A stretch of 64,000 nt of DNA from Nocardia sp. GTDB taxonomy: Bacteria > Actinomycetota > Actinomycetes > Mycobacteriales > Mycobacteriaceae. The position numbers were made by a program, and so were the translations under genes. Location: assembly GCF_025465275.1 (NCBI RefSeq), contig NZ_JAODNK010000097.1, forward strand, positions 1 through 64,000. The letters run 5' to 3'. Below, in pieces: positions 41,239-49,893 of this stretch (the stretch's first letter is position 1; each line of letters opens with the position of its first letter). The notes below the pieces were generated by a model. That model was not told where the DNA came from and searched no databases. It worked only from the letters and a program-made list of their open reading frames with translations.

Positions 41239-42519
41239 ATGAAACCCGAAGACATGATCATGGTCAGCGTTGACGACCATGTTGTGGAACCACCCACCCT
41301 GTTCGACAAACACCTTCCGCAGAAGTACCGCGATCGAGCACCCGCCGTCGTCAAATTGGATAACGGAATGGATGTCTGGAAGTTCGGTGATGCGGTAATC
41401 CCGAACATCGGCCTCAACGCCGTCGCCGGTCGGCCCAAAGAGGAGTACGGCGTCGAGCCGACCACGTTCGATGAGATTCGCCCGGGCACCTACGACATCC
41501 ATGAGCGCATCAAGGACATGAACTCCGGCGGCATGCTGGCCTCGATGAACTTCCCCTCCTTCCCGGGATTCAGCGGACGCCAGTTCGCGGCCGCCGGGGA
41601 CAAGGACCTGGCCCTCGCCGTCCTGCGCGCCTACAACGACTGGCATATCGATGAATGGGCCGGAACGTATCCGGGCCGGATCATTCCGATGGCGCTACCG
41701 ATTCTCTGGGACGCAGAACTGTGCGCCGCGGAGATCCGGCGGATCGCCAAGAAGGGCTGCCACTCGCTCACCTTCACCGAAAACCCGGCCAAACTCGGGT
41801 ATCCCAGCTTCCACGACTCCTACTGGGATCCGGTGTGGAAGGCAGCGTGCGATGAGAATGTGGTCATCTCCATCCACCTCGGGTCCTCCGGCGAGCTGGT
41901 GGTCACCGCTCCGGATGCGCCGATCGACGTGATGATCACGCTACAGCCGATGAATGTGTGTCAGGCCGCCGCGGACCTCATCTGGTCTCGGGTCCCAAAG
42001 AACTTCCCCGATATCAAGTTCGCCCTGTCCGAGGGCGGCACCGGCTGGATTCCGTATTTCCTGGATCGGCTCGACCGCACCTATGACATGCACCATCTGT
42101 GGACCGGCCAGGACTTCAAGGGCAAGCTGCCCAGCGAAGTGTTCCGGGAGCACTTCCTGACCTGCTTCATCTCCGACCCGGTCGGTCTGACCCTGCGTCA
42201 CCTGATCGGCATCGACAATATCGCCTGGGAATGCGATTACCCGCACTCCGACTCGTCCTGGCCCAACGCCCCGGAAGAGCTCGCGGCAGTTGCCGACGGC
42301 GTCTCCGACAGTGACCTGAATAAGATCACCTACGAGAACGCGCTCCGGTGGTATTCCTTCGACCCGTTCGCGCATCGCCCGCGCGAGAAGTGCACCGTCG
42401 GCGCCCTGCGCGCGGAGAACCCCGACCACGACATCTCGATCAAGGCGCGCGGAACCAAGCATGCCGTCGATCCGGCCGGTGTGCGAATGGACAGCGTGGT
42501 CGGCACCGCCACAGCCTGA
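41239..42519 (+). CDS. Amidohydrolase 2 (ACMSD-like) metal-dependent hydrolase or decarboxylase
   Basis: A 426-residue TIM-barrel metal enzyme. The N-terminal metal segment is VDDHVVEPPTLF, a Tyr-rich start follows (HLPQKYRDR), a histidine sits in VISIHLGSSG, and the C-terminal Asp is in WECDYPHSDSSWP. The fold is that of 2-amino-3-carboxymuconate-6-semialdehyde decarboxylase relatives, which can be hydrolases or decarboxylases. In this context a hydrolytic ring opening or decarboxylation step is plausible (inference). ATG at 41239 with GAGGAA 5 nt upstream. A paralog is at 49894. Ends at a long perfect hairpin. Confidence 0.88.
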   Translation: MKPEDMIMVSVDDHVVEPPTLFDKHLPQKYRDRAPAVVKLDNGMDVWKFGDAVIPNIGLNAVAGRPKEEYGVEPTTFDEIRPGTYDIHERIKDMNSGGMLASMNFPSFPGFSGRQFAAAGDKDLALAVLRAYNDWHIDEWAGTYPGRIIPMALPILWDAELCAAEIRRIAKKGCHSLTFTENPAKLGYPSFHDSYWDPVWKAACDENVVISIHLGSSGELVVTAPDAPIDVMITLQPMNVCQAAADLIWSRVPKNFPDIKFALSEGGTGWIPYFLDRLDRTYDMHHLWTGQDFKGKLPSEVFREHFLTCFISDPVGLTLRHLIGIDNIAWECDYPHSDSSWPNAPEELAAVADGVSDSDLNKITYENALRWYSFDPFAHRPREKCTVGALRAENPDHDISIKARGTKHAVDPAGVRMDSVVGTATA

Positions 42520-42530
42520 TCCTGTCCGGA

Positions 42531-42577
42531 CACGGCATTGCCCCCTGCACCGAATCGGTGCAGGGGGCAATGCCGTG
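42531..42577. terminator. Near-perfect 23-bp stem hairpin terminator
   Basis: Arms 42531-42553 and 42555-42577 are exact reverse complements of 23 bp around a single central base. It lies between convergent amidohydrolase and GMC oxidase genes and could stop both. The stem is unusually long and fully paired. Confidence 0.85.
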
Positions 42578-42614
42578 CACAGCGACCGTCCGAACAATGC
42601 GAGTTCGGCGCGGC

Positions 42615-44228
42615 TCAGAAGACGGATCCGACGTCCTTCTTCAAGATGTCGTCCATGCTTCGCTCGGCCAGCGCCGCGATCGTGAACGAGGGATTGCACG
42701 CGCCGGTGCTGCCCGGAATGAAGGAACCGTCGATCACGTAGAGGCCCTTCTGCCCCTGGACGCGACCGAAGTAGTCGCAGACCGCACCCATCGTCGCCCC
42801 GCCGAGAGCGTGCCAGGTCACATTGTCGGTGGCATTCTCGTCGATGACCGCGGCACCCGGCTTGTTATTGAAGATCTTGTCGACCTGGGTGCGAATCCTG
42901 GTGACCAGGTCCGAGTCGTAGGAGTCGCTCCACTGCACGATGGCGTCGTCCTGGCCGGAGTCGTATTTGAACGAACCCAGCGGTTTGACCGAGCCGTAGC
43001 CGATGATGGTCGCCATGCCAGTGGGCACGAGAATGTTCACAGTGCCGTGCACGATGGTGAACGGGCCGGCCGGGTCGTCCCAGAACTTGACACCGATGTT
43101 TGCGGGCCCACCCTGCTGTCCCCAGTCCTTTCCGAGGGCCTCATGGACCAGATAGATCCGGTCGCCGTTGGTTCCCCAGTTCTTGCCGACGGCGTCAGGC
43201 AGATTGGAGATCAGGTTCTTGTTCTTAGCCTTGACCAGCAACCGGGTGGTGCCGGCTGATCCTGCCCCGAGGAAGAGCGCATCGGCGATGAACTGCTTGT
43301 TCTCCTGAACATTTCCAGCGGTGTCGATGCGATCTGCTTTCACCAACCATTTCCCGTCCTTCGTCCGCGAAATATCACGAACGATATGTTGCGTTACTAC
43401 TGCGCACTTCCCGGTATCCATCGCGGATTTGAGCCACGTGACATCGACAGTGCGTTTGCCGCCGTTATTCACGCCGTACACGATGTCACTGTTGGTGTAT
43501 GCGGGTTTAGCTTTGCCGTTCAGCTCCATCCGCGCGAAATTCCAGTCGATGGGCAGCGGGATCTTCCAAGGCTGATAACCGGCGTCAGTGATGGCTTGGG
43601 CCACGACGCGACTACTTTGGTACGCATCGTTTTTCCAGAGATCATCGGGCAGCACGTTGGGCTGCAGGACCTGCGCAACACGCGGGTAGTAAATGCTGTT
43701 CATCGGCCCGTAGTCGATACCTGGAATATCGCGGGTAAAGTTGGCTTCGGAGGGCTGAATCGTCATTCCGTGATAGTTCAACGACCCGCCACCGACCGCA
43801 GCGGCACACATGATGTCGATGCCGTTGCCTTTGACGCGTTCAATGATCCCTGTGTACTTGTCGAACACCGCAGGGACGCCGCTGGTCGTGGTGTTCGACA
43901 GCCACGAGGACCGCTTGTCGGGGTTCGCGGCGTGCGAGAAGGTCTCGGCGTTCGGCCCGGTCTTCCACCATATTCCGCGTTCGATCACCAATGTCTCGAT
44001 GCCGGCCTGTGCCAGCCGATTGGCTGTCACGCCGCCGCCGAAACCGCTGCCGATAATGATGGCGCGGTGGTGCTCGGGGGCAGCAGCAGTCTGAGCCCGC
44101 ACCGGAGCGGCCTTGGAAATGAGGGTCACGCCGGCGGCCGCAGCGAGCGTTCCTTGCAGGAAACCTCGCCTGGAGGGGGTAGGAAGTCTTCTGTCACCAG
44201 CACTCTGTTCCCCCACAGCTTGGTTCAT
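42615..44228 (-). CDS. Tat-exported GMC oxidoreductase, cholesterol-oxidase-like, copy 1
   Basis: About 537 residues. The twin-arginine signal is SRRGFLQG near residue 19, followed by a hydrophobic stretch and an APVRAQTA cleavage-like region. The FAD motif is IIIGSGFGGGVTANRLAQAG. The sequence follows class I bacterial cholesterol oxidases throughout: MLNPDKRSSW-like NPDKRSSWL, VGGGSLNYHGM, and HALGGATMGAV with His473 and ACNPSFTI with Asn512, matching the active-site His and Asn of these enzymes. It would oxidise a secondary alcohol (3-hydroxysterol or another hydrophobic alcohol) outside the cytoplasm with release of H2O2. ATG at 44228. Its operator is at 44550, more than 300 bp upstream. 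Confidence 0.88.
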   Translation of the reverse strand: MNQAVGEQSAGDRRLPTPSRRGFLQGTLAAAAGVTLISKAAPVRAQTAAAPEHHRAIIIGSGFGGGVTANRLAQAGIETLVIERGIWWKTGPNAETFSHAANPDKRSSWLSNTTTSGVPAVFDKYTGIIERVKGNGIDIMCAAAVGGGSLNYHGMTIQPSEANFTRDIPGIDYGPMNSIYYPRVAQVLQPNVLPDDLWKNDAYQSSRVVAQAITDAGYQPWKIPLPIDWNFARMELNGKAKPAYTNSDIVYGVNNGGKRTVDVTWLKSAMDTGKCAVVTQHIVRDISRTKDGKWLVKADRIDTAGNVQENKQFIADALFLGAGSAGTTRLLVKAKNKNLISNLPDAVGKNWGTNGDRIYLVHEALGKDWGQQGGPANIGVKFWDDPAGPFTIVHGTVNILVPTGMATIIGYGSVKPLGSFKYDSGQDDAIVQWSDSYDSDLVTRIRTQVDKIFNNKPGAAVIDENATDNVTWHALGGATMGAVCDYFGRVQGQKGLYVIDGSFIPGSTGACNPSFTIAALAERSMDDILKKDVGSVF

Positions 44229-45127
44229 ACTTTCAATTGTCAAAGGAAGTCCTAAGGGAGTAGAATTTTGGCTCGCTGCAGACAATTGGGTTCAACGGCA
44301 TCAATGATCAGAAGTTCGGTCGGTGTTCGTGCCTTCTGCCCATTTCCGTCGCCGAGATTTCGAGGTGCTGCATACGGCGAGCAGACACGATGTTCTTTTC
44401 TCCACGCAGTCAGATCGACGGAGAATGAATCAGGATCCACTAATCGCGGGTCGAGGTCCTGGCCTGGTATACAAACGGGACATCGGAGATTGGTTTCGAA
44501 CTCAGGCTAGTGACCCACCTTCCTGTCGCAGCATTGCGCATCGGTGCACATAGTAGGTGCTATTTACAGAGTGATCAACAGCGCTATGACGCCGAACAGG
44601 CATTCAGCGCGGCGTTTTATCACTGATCACATGGGTGGCGTTTATGGTGTTGAGGCGACCCGAGGGAACCGCAAGCATCGCCAGATCCGAGAAACCGGCC
44701 AGTCAGGCAGTGTCTCCGTGAAGAATTGACGGTAGGTGGCTCATGCCTGATCGAGGTGCTGTGTGCTGAGAGCCGTCAACGCGAGTGGGGGACGCGGTTG
44801 TTGTCACAGAGCAACGCCCCGTGGATTACCTTCCGCTCCGGTCCGGCCTCGAGAGAGGATCGGGCCGACTCGCGTTCAGCGAGGACTACGCGTGGTCTGG
44901 CTACAGTAGTCAAAATCGTCGTTGCGGTCGGCGCGGCGGCTTCGGCTCGATCATCGATACCTGATATAGCGGTCGACCTGCACGGATCGGTGTCCGGCCG
45001 CGACTACACCGTCGCCCGTTCTCAGCTGCTCAGAACCCCAGCGCGCTGACCGGCCGCGGCTGCGAGTCCGGATCACCCATGATTCGTTCGGTCCAATTGC
45101 TCAGCGACACAGCCTCATTCGCCGCAA
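44229..45127. other. 900-bp gap with operator and no recognisable gene
   Basis: Only the operator at 44550-44563 stands out. The codon structure is weak in all frames. Small open frames at 44252-44440 (minus) and 44726-45049 (plus) lack a convincing start and third-position bias. Between the operator and the GMC start there is a 320-bp untranslated or degraded stretch. The right part leads into the SDR pseudogene, so this may be decayed coding DNA. Confidence 0.5.
44550..44563. promoter_or_regulatory. ATAGYR-NN-YRCTAT operator, copy 3 (GMC oxidase 1)
   Basis: ATAGTAGGTGCTAT differs at one base from the copy at 48755-48768 in front of the second GMC oxidase. It is 322 bp from the GMC start, an unusually long distance. 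Confidence 0.7.
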
Positions 45128-45839
45128 ATGCCGCACCATCGGGTTCGAACAACGTCCCGTCCTGGCAATATCGCGCTGGTCACCGGCGGCAACCGCGGGA
45201 TCGGCCGGGAAATTTGCAGGCAGCTGGCCTGATACGGGTTCACCGTGCTGCTGACTGCGCGGTCCGACGAAGCCGGGAAGACCGCGGCCGCAGAGGTGGG
45301 GGCGATCCCGTTGCTCGATGTCACCGACAACGCCGGTGTCGTGGCGGCGGCCGAGGAAGCGGAACGCCCGCACGGTCGACTGGATGTCCTGATCAACAAT
45401 GCCGCGATCACCTACGACACCTCGCAGCGCGCGCCGACCTCGGACCTGGCGGTCGTACACGAGGCGGCGGAAACCAACCTCTACGGCCCCTAGCGCATGG
45501 TCCATGCCTTCTTGCCGTTGCTGCGCAAGAGTTCCCATCCCCGCATCGTGAACGTCTCCAGCGAAGCCGCCTCCCTCACCGGTATGGGCGGCGGCACCCC
45601 CGCCTACAACACGACCAAGGTGGCGCTCAACGTGCTCACCCGCATGCTGGCCGCCGAGCTGCGCTCCGACCGCATCCTGGTCAACTCCATCTGTCCGGGC
45701 TGGGTAGCCACCGATATGGGCGCCCCCGGAGGGGCGCTCCGCCGCAGAGGGTGCGGCCGGAATCGTCTGGGCCGCAACCCTGCCCGACTCCGGCCCCACC
45801 GGAGGCTTCTTCCGCGACGGACACCCGCTGCCCTGGTGA
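45128..45839 (+). pseudogene. Short-chain dehydrogenase pseudogene (two stops and a frameshift)
   Basis: Starting at the ATG at 45128, the frame reads an SDR: NIALVTGGNRGIGREICRQLA, then LDVLINNAAITYD, VNVSSEAASLTG and YNTTK with IRVN-like LVNSICPGWVATDMG. A TGA at 45230-45232 and a TAG at 45491-45493 interrupt the frame, and after GAPGGA the frame shifts to give GRSAAEGAAGIVWAATLPD with the normal SDR ending DGHPLPW. The order of motifs is intact, so this is a decayed NADP-dependent carbonyl reductase-type SDR. It is not expected to be functional. Placed beside the two GMC genes, it may be a relic of an older pathway step. Confidence 0.85.
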
Positions 45840-45845
45840 CAAGTT

Positions 45846-45953
45846 TTCGCAATCGCAGGCGCGGGCCGCACCGGTCGGCAAGCCGTCGATCTGCTCCGCA
45901 ACCTCGGTCACAAGGTGGTCGTCGGCCTGGCCCGGTTGGCAACAGCCCGTTGA
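45846..45953 (+). pseudogene. Fragment of NmrA-like NAD(P)-binding gene
   Basis: A 36-codon stretch reads FAIAGAGRTGRQAVDLLRNLGHKVVVGLARL before a stop. It has the N-terminal Rossmann motif of NmrA/saccharopine-type proteins without the rest of the gene. No start or ribosome site is present. It probably belongs to the same decayed region as the SDR pseudogene. Confidence 0.55.
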
Positions 45954-45992
45954 TCTTCCGCCGCCCCGCGCTGGCATGCAGTAGGTAAACGG

Positions 45993-46916
45993 CTATCGGT
46001 TGAGCAGCTTCGCCTTCAACGCGTTCACGGTCGCGTCGTCGATATCCAGGCCCTTCGACAAGAACGCATCGAACGAACCGAAGCTCTGTTCCACCTGATC
46101 GAAGGACCCATCCAGGTAGGAGCGGTCCACTCCCAGCACCGGTTCGAACAGCGACGGGTCGGTCACCTTCCCGCTGGCGACCATGGCCTTCAACGTCGCG
46201 TCGTTCTCGACCTTCAGATTTTCATTGGAGGCCAGGTAGTCCTGGTAGATCCGCCACTTCGGGACGCCCAGCGCGCTCATGAGAATGGCGGTCATCCAGC
46301 CCGTGCGGTCCTTACCGGCGGTGCAGTGGTAGAGGATCGACCCCGACGAGTTCGCGATCATCTTGAACGCGGTGCCGAACTGCTGGCGCGCGATCGGATC
46401 GATGATCATCCAACGGTAGTAGCCGACCATGAACTGCGCAGCCTTGCCGTCACCCAGCAGCTGCTGCTGTGCGGCCGGCCCACCCTGCACTGCCTTGGCG
46501 AGGAACAGGTAGAAGTCATTGTTCGGGTCGTAGACGGGCAGCGACTCCTCCGGGATGGAGTCCGGCAGCTTGTCCGGATTTTGGCCGCGCTCAGCGGGAC
46601 TGCGGAAGTCGATGGATTTGGTAATGCCCGCCGACACCAGCTTCTGCTGGTCGCCCGCGTCGAGCTTGTTCAACGCATCGGACCGGAAGACCTGCCCCGA
46701 TGCGAGCTTGCCGCCAGCGCCCCAGGTCAGAAAGCCGCCGATATCACGAGCGTTGGGGGCGTTGGTCAGTTCGAGCGATTCCTCCTTCGGCGGCGACTGC
46801 AATACCGGGATGTCTATGTCTGCCAGTGCGGCGGGTGTGAGCGCTGCGGGGAATGCTGCGATGAGCGCTACGGCCAGGCCGGCCACGGTGCCGCGAACGG
46901 CGCGCGAAATCGTCAT
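45993..46916 (-). CDS. Secreted tyrosine/lipid phosphatase (PtpB-like, CX5R)
   Basis: About 307 residues from the ATG at 46916. The N-terminus is a Sec-type signal peptide (TISRAVRGTVAGLAVALIAAFPAALTPAALA). The phosphatase loop is HCTAGKDRTGW (CX5R), the recognised signature of the Rv0153c/PtpB family, preceded by NARDIGGF and KSIDFRSPAERG which are typical N-terminal motifs. Members hydrolyse phosphotyrosine or phosphoinositides and are exported. It is encoded 77 bp after the second GMC oxidase in the same direction, so it is probably in that operon. The reason for pairing a phosphatase with an oxidase is not apparent. Confidence 0.9.
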   Translation of the reverse strand: MTISRAVRGTVAGLAVALIAAFPAALTPAALADIDIPVLQSPPKEESLELTNAPNARDIGGFLTWGAGGKLASGQVFRSDALNKLDAGDQQKLVSAGITKSIDFRSPAERGQNPDKLPDSIPEESLPVYDPNNDFYLFLAKAVQGGPAAQQQLLGDGKAAQFMVGYYRWMIIDPIARQQFGTAFKMIANSSGSILYHCTAGKDRTGWMTAILMSALGVPKWRIYQDYLASNENLKVENDATLKAMVASGKVTDPSLFEPVLGVDRSYLDGSFDQVEQSFGSFDAFLSKGLDIDDATVNALKAKLLNR

Positions 46917-46993
46917 TATGGTATTCCTCGAGTTCGTTGCCCCGGACCAGAACGGTGCTGGCCCGGGATTTGTTGATATGCAGCACGTGGGGG

Positions 46994-48619
46994 TCAGAAG
47001 ACCGAGCCCAGGTCCTTCTTCAGAATGTCGTCCATGCACCGCTCCGCCAGGGCGGCGATCGTGAACGAGGGATTGCACGCACCGGTACTGCCGGGAATCA
47101 AGGCACCGTCTACGACGTAGAGGCCATGCTGTTGGAGCACCCGCCCGAAGTTGTCGCACACCGAGCCGAGCGTCGCACCACCTAGGGCATGCCAGGTCAG
47201 CGAACCCGTGTCGTTCGTATCGATGACCGCCGCGCCGAGTTTGTTGTTGAAGATCAGATCGACCTTCTCGCGAATCCGCTTGACGAGGGCGGCGTCATAA
47301 TCGTTGGACCACTGCAACACCGCGTCGTCCTTACCTGAGTCATAGGTGAACACCCCCTTGGGCTTCAGCGAGCCGTAGCCGATAATGCTCGCCATTCCGG
47401 CGATGGTCGGCAAAGGCGCTGTGCCATGGACGATGGTGATCGGTCCTTCCTTGTCATCCCAGAACTTCACACCGATATTTGCGGGGCCACCCTGCTGCCC
47501 CCAATCCTTACCGAAGGTTTCGTGCACGAGATAGATCCGGTCACCGTTGCTGCCCCAGTTCTTGCCTACGCCGTCGGGCAGGTTGCTAATCAGCTTCTTG
47601 GCTTTTGCCTTGACGAGCAGCCGCGTGGTGCCCGCCGATCCTCCGGCCAGGAAGACCGCGTCGGCGACGATCTCCTTGTGTTCGAGAACATTTCCACCGG
47701 TATCGATGCGATCCGCTTTGATACTCCACTTTCCAGCAGCGGTGCGGGCAATATCGCGAACGATGTGCAGGGGCGCCACCGTCGCATGCCCGCTGTCCAC
47801 CGCCGATTTGATCCACGTCACGTCGACACTGCGTTTTCCGCCGTTGTTAACGCCGTAGGTGATATCACTGTTGGTGTATGCCGGTTTCGCTTGACCCCTG
47901 AGCTCCATCCGCGCGAATTCCCAGTCAATGGGTAGCGGTATATGAAAGGGCTGAAATCCAGCGTCCTTGATCATGCCCGCGACGACGCGACTGCTCTGAT
48001 AGGCGTCATTATTCCACAGATCATCCGGAAGCACCGTCGGCTGCAATACCTTCGCGACGCGGGGGTAGAAGATATCGTTCATCGGACCGTAGTCGATACC
48101 GGGGATATCTCTGACGAAATTCGCCTCGGTCGGCTGCAGAGTCATGCCGTGGTAGTTGAGCGATCCGCCGCCGACAGCAGCACCACACATGATATCCATG
48201 CCGTTGCCCTTGACGCGTTCAATAATTCCCGTGTACTTGTCGAAGAGGGCCGGGACACCGCTCGCGGTTGTATTGTCGAGCCAAGTAGAACGTTTATCCG
48301 GATTCAGTGTATGGGAGAAAGTCTCGGCATTAGGACCGGTCTTCCACCATATTCCGCGCTCCAGAACGAGGACGTCGACACCGGCGGCCGCCAGCCGACT
48401 CGCCGCGACGCCGCCGCCGAACCCGCTACCGATCACCACGACTCGTCGCCGATCGACCGGTGCTGTGTCGGCACGCACCGGACCAGCCTGGGCGATCAAA
48501 GTCAACGACGCCGCAGCAGCAACCGCGCCCCCGAGGAATCCGCGGCGCGATGGAGCGGAAACTTTCGCTTCCTGATCGTCGCCGAATTTCCCAGCCTTGT
48601 TCACAGTACTATTTTCCAT
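46994..48619 (-). CDS. Tat-exported GMC oxidoreductase, cholesterol-oxidase-like, copy 2
   Basis: About 541 residues from the ATG at 48619. The signal SRRGFLGG at about residue 24 is a twin-arginine motif, followed by a hydrophobic stretch ending PVRADTA. The FAD motif is VVIGSGFGGGVAASRLAAAG. Active-site positions HALGGATLG (His477) and ACNPSFTI (Asn516) match those of copy 1 and of class I cholesterol oxidases. The two copies align over almost the full length by eye, so this is a duplication with divergence. The frame extending to 48808 passes through the promoter and is not used. The operator at 48755-48768 precedes the gene; the tyrosine phosphatase follows. Confidence 0.88.
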   Translation of the reverse strand: MENSTVNKAGKFGDDQEAKVSAPSRRGFLGGAVAAAASLTLIAQAGPVRADTAPVDRRRVVVIGSGFGGGVAASRLAAAGVDVLVLERGIWWKTGPNAETFSHTLNPDKRSTWLDNTTASGVPALFDKYTGIIERVKGNGMDIMCGAAVGGGSLNYHGMTLQPTEANFVRDIPGIDYGPMNDIFYPRVAKVLQPTVLPDDLWNNDAYQSSRVVAGMIKDAGFQPFHIPLPIDWEFARMELRGQAKPAYTNSDITYGVNNGGKRSVDVTWIKSAVDSGHATVAPLHIVRDIARTAAGKWSIKADRIDTGGNVLEHKEIVADAVFLAGGSAGTTRLLVKAKAKKLISNLPDGVGKNWGSNGDRIYLVHETFGKDWGQQGGPANIGVKFWDDKEGPITIVHGTAPLPTIAGMASIIGYGSLKPKGVFTYDSGKDDAVLQWSNDYDAALVKRIREKVDLIFNNKLGAAVIDTNDTGSLTWHALGGATLGSVCDNFGRVLQQHGLYVVDGALIPGSTGACNPSFTIAALAERCMDDILKKDLGSVF

Positions 48620-48754
48620 AGAGACATCCCGTGTGGTTTCGAGCGATCGTACCCGCATTGAAGAAAGGGCACGTCCACACGCGCGCCGTTGCGTCCAGGT
48701 ACGGCAGTAATTAGGTAGATAGACGAAATATCCACACATTTTCACTGCAGTGCC

Positions 48755-48768
48755 ATAGTAGATGCTAT
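48755..48768. promoter_or_regulatory. ATAGYR-NN-YRCTAT operator, copy 4 (GMC oxidase 2)
   Basis: ATAGTAGATGCTAT, 136 bp before the second GMC oxidase. It differs by one base from copy 3 at 44550. Confidence 0.7.
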
Positions 48769-48779
48769 ATATCTCTATT

Positions 48780-49877
48780 TCAAGAGGCGAATGTATTCGT
48801 CTCTGCACCGATGTAGGTGCGGGCGATGAGCGCCAAACGCAGGTGAAACAAGCCAGATATCGCCGCAGAATCGATGCCGGTGAGCCGTCCGATCCGCTTT
48901 ATTCGATAGTCGACGGTATTAGCATGAATGTGCAGCGTATGCGCGGTGCGCTTACGGTTGAAACCGGTTCCGATGTGACATTCCAACGTCTCCAGCAACT
49001 CCGGATGAGCGTCGAGGGGATCGAGGATCGACACGAGCGCCTCACGCCCCGGACCGGGGCGGGTGGCCTGGTATTCGAGGACCAGATCGTTGAAGCGGTA
49101 GAGGGCCGGCGCACGCTTGAGCCGATGTGCCACGTCCAGCAACTCATGGGCGTGCTTGGCAGCCTCGGGTATCTGAGCGAGGACGGCCGGCACAACGGCC
49201 GCGATGATCGGGGCACCCGCAGCCTGCGACAGCCGGTCGACCAGGACTTCGAGATCCGCATCCGCGAATTCCTCGGTCGGGGCGAGCAGCGTCGTATCAT
49301 CGGCACCCAGGTCGGCCAATACCGTCTCGCTGTATTGGACCGTGAGAAGTGCCTGGATACGCCCCAGCCGTCGATGTGCGGCTGCCGAGCCGTCCACCAT
49401 CGTAGGCGACTCGCCTGGATTTTCCGGAATCGACAGCGCCACAACCGAATACCGCGAGGCCACATCGATACCGCATTCGCGGGAGAAGAGCGCTGTCGCA
49501 TGCCCGGCCAGCAGCGCCGAGGTCAGCGCCCGAACGCTGGCCCGGCGGTCCCGGACCGTCACCTGCAGCTCACGCAAATAGGCGCGCGCGATCGCGCCAT
49601 TGATGATCTCGAGCAGCTCCGTACGGGCCGGAACGCCGGCGATGAGATCATCGTAATCCGCTGCGGTGACGTTGGGCACGACCAGATCTATACCGACATC
49701 GATGCCCAAATGGATCACATAGAGGACGGTGTCGATCGGCACGCCTTCCCGGGCACAGTCGAAAGCGGCCGAAGCCAATCGCGCGGTCTTCTCGGGGATG
49801 TCCTCGCCGTCCAGCATGGTGACGGCGATCTCCTGGCAGTCCTGCGCAGCCGCGAGGAGGTCACCGTGACGAATCAT
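48780..49877 (-). CDS. PucR/CdaR-family transcriptional regulator
   Basis: About 365 residues from the ATG at 49877. The C-terminal helix-turn-helix HTH_30 is LLETLECHIGTGFNRKRTAHTLHIHANTVDYRIKRIGRLTG, the mark of PucR/CdaR activators. Before it lies a GGDEF-like sensor region and an N-terminal helical part (LIRHGDLL and YVIHLGIDVGIDLV). The start is uncertain because the DNA upstream has no obvious ribosome site; the gene follows the amidohydrolase stop by 16 bp, so coupling is possible. PucR regulators respond to small catabolic molecules. Likely target: the amidohydrolase operon or the GMC genes. Confidence 0.88.
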   Translation of the reverse strand: MIRHGDLLAAAQDCQEIAVTMLDGEDIPEKTARLASAAFDCAREGVPIDTVLYVIHLGIDVGIDLVVPNVTAADYDDLIAGVPARTELLEIINGAIARAYLRELQVTVRDRRASVRALTSALLAGHATALFSRECGIDVASRYSVVALSIPENPGESPTMVDGSAAAHRRLGRIQALLTVQYSETVLADLGADDTTLLAPTEEFADADLEVLVDRLSQAAGAPIIAAVVPAVLAQIPEAAKHAHELLDVAHRLKRAPALYRFNDLVLEYQATRPGPGREALVSILDPLDAHPELLETLECHIGTGFNRKRTAHTLHIHANTVDYRIKRIGRLTGIDSAAISGLFHLRLALIARTYIGAETNTFAS

Positions 49878-49893
49878 GAGGGAGAGCAGCCTG

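Noticed and set aside
44252..44440. 62-codon minus-strand frame before GMC oxidase 1
   Set aside because: GTG start without a ribosome site, weak third-position bias, no recognisable motif. Kept only as part of the gap description.
44581..44640. Inverted TGATCA/TGATCAC pair as an attachment site
   Set aside because: Short palindromic hexamers with no integrase or flanking duplication nearby.
44726..45049. 107-codon plus-strand frame in the 44-45 kb gap
   Set aside because: Composition unlike the neighbouring genes and no motif; likely chance or decayed DNA.
42615..48619. Calling the region a cholesterol catabolic cluster
   Set aside because: GMC similarity and FadD3-like ligase hint at sterols, but no mce4, kstD, hsa or kshA genes are present, so the substrate is left open.
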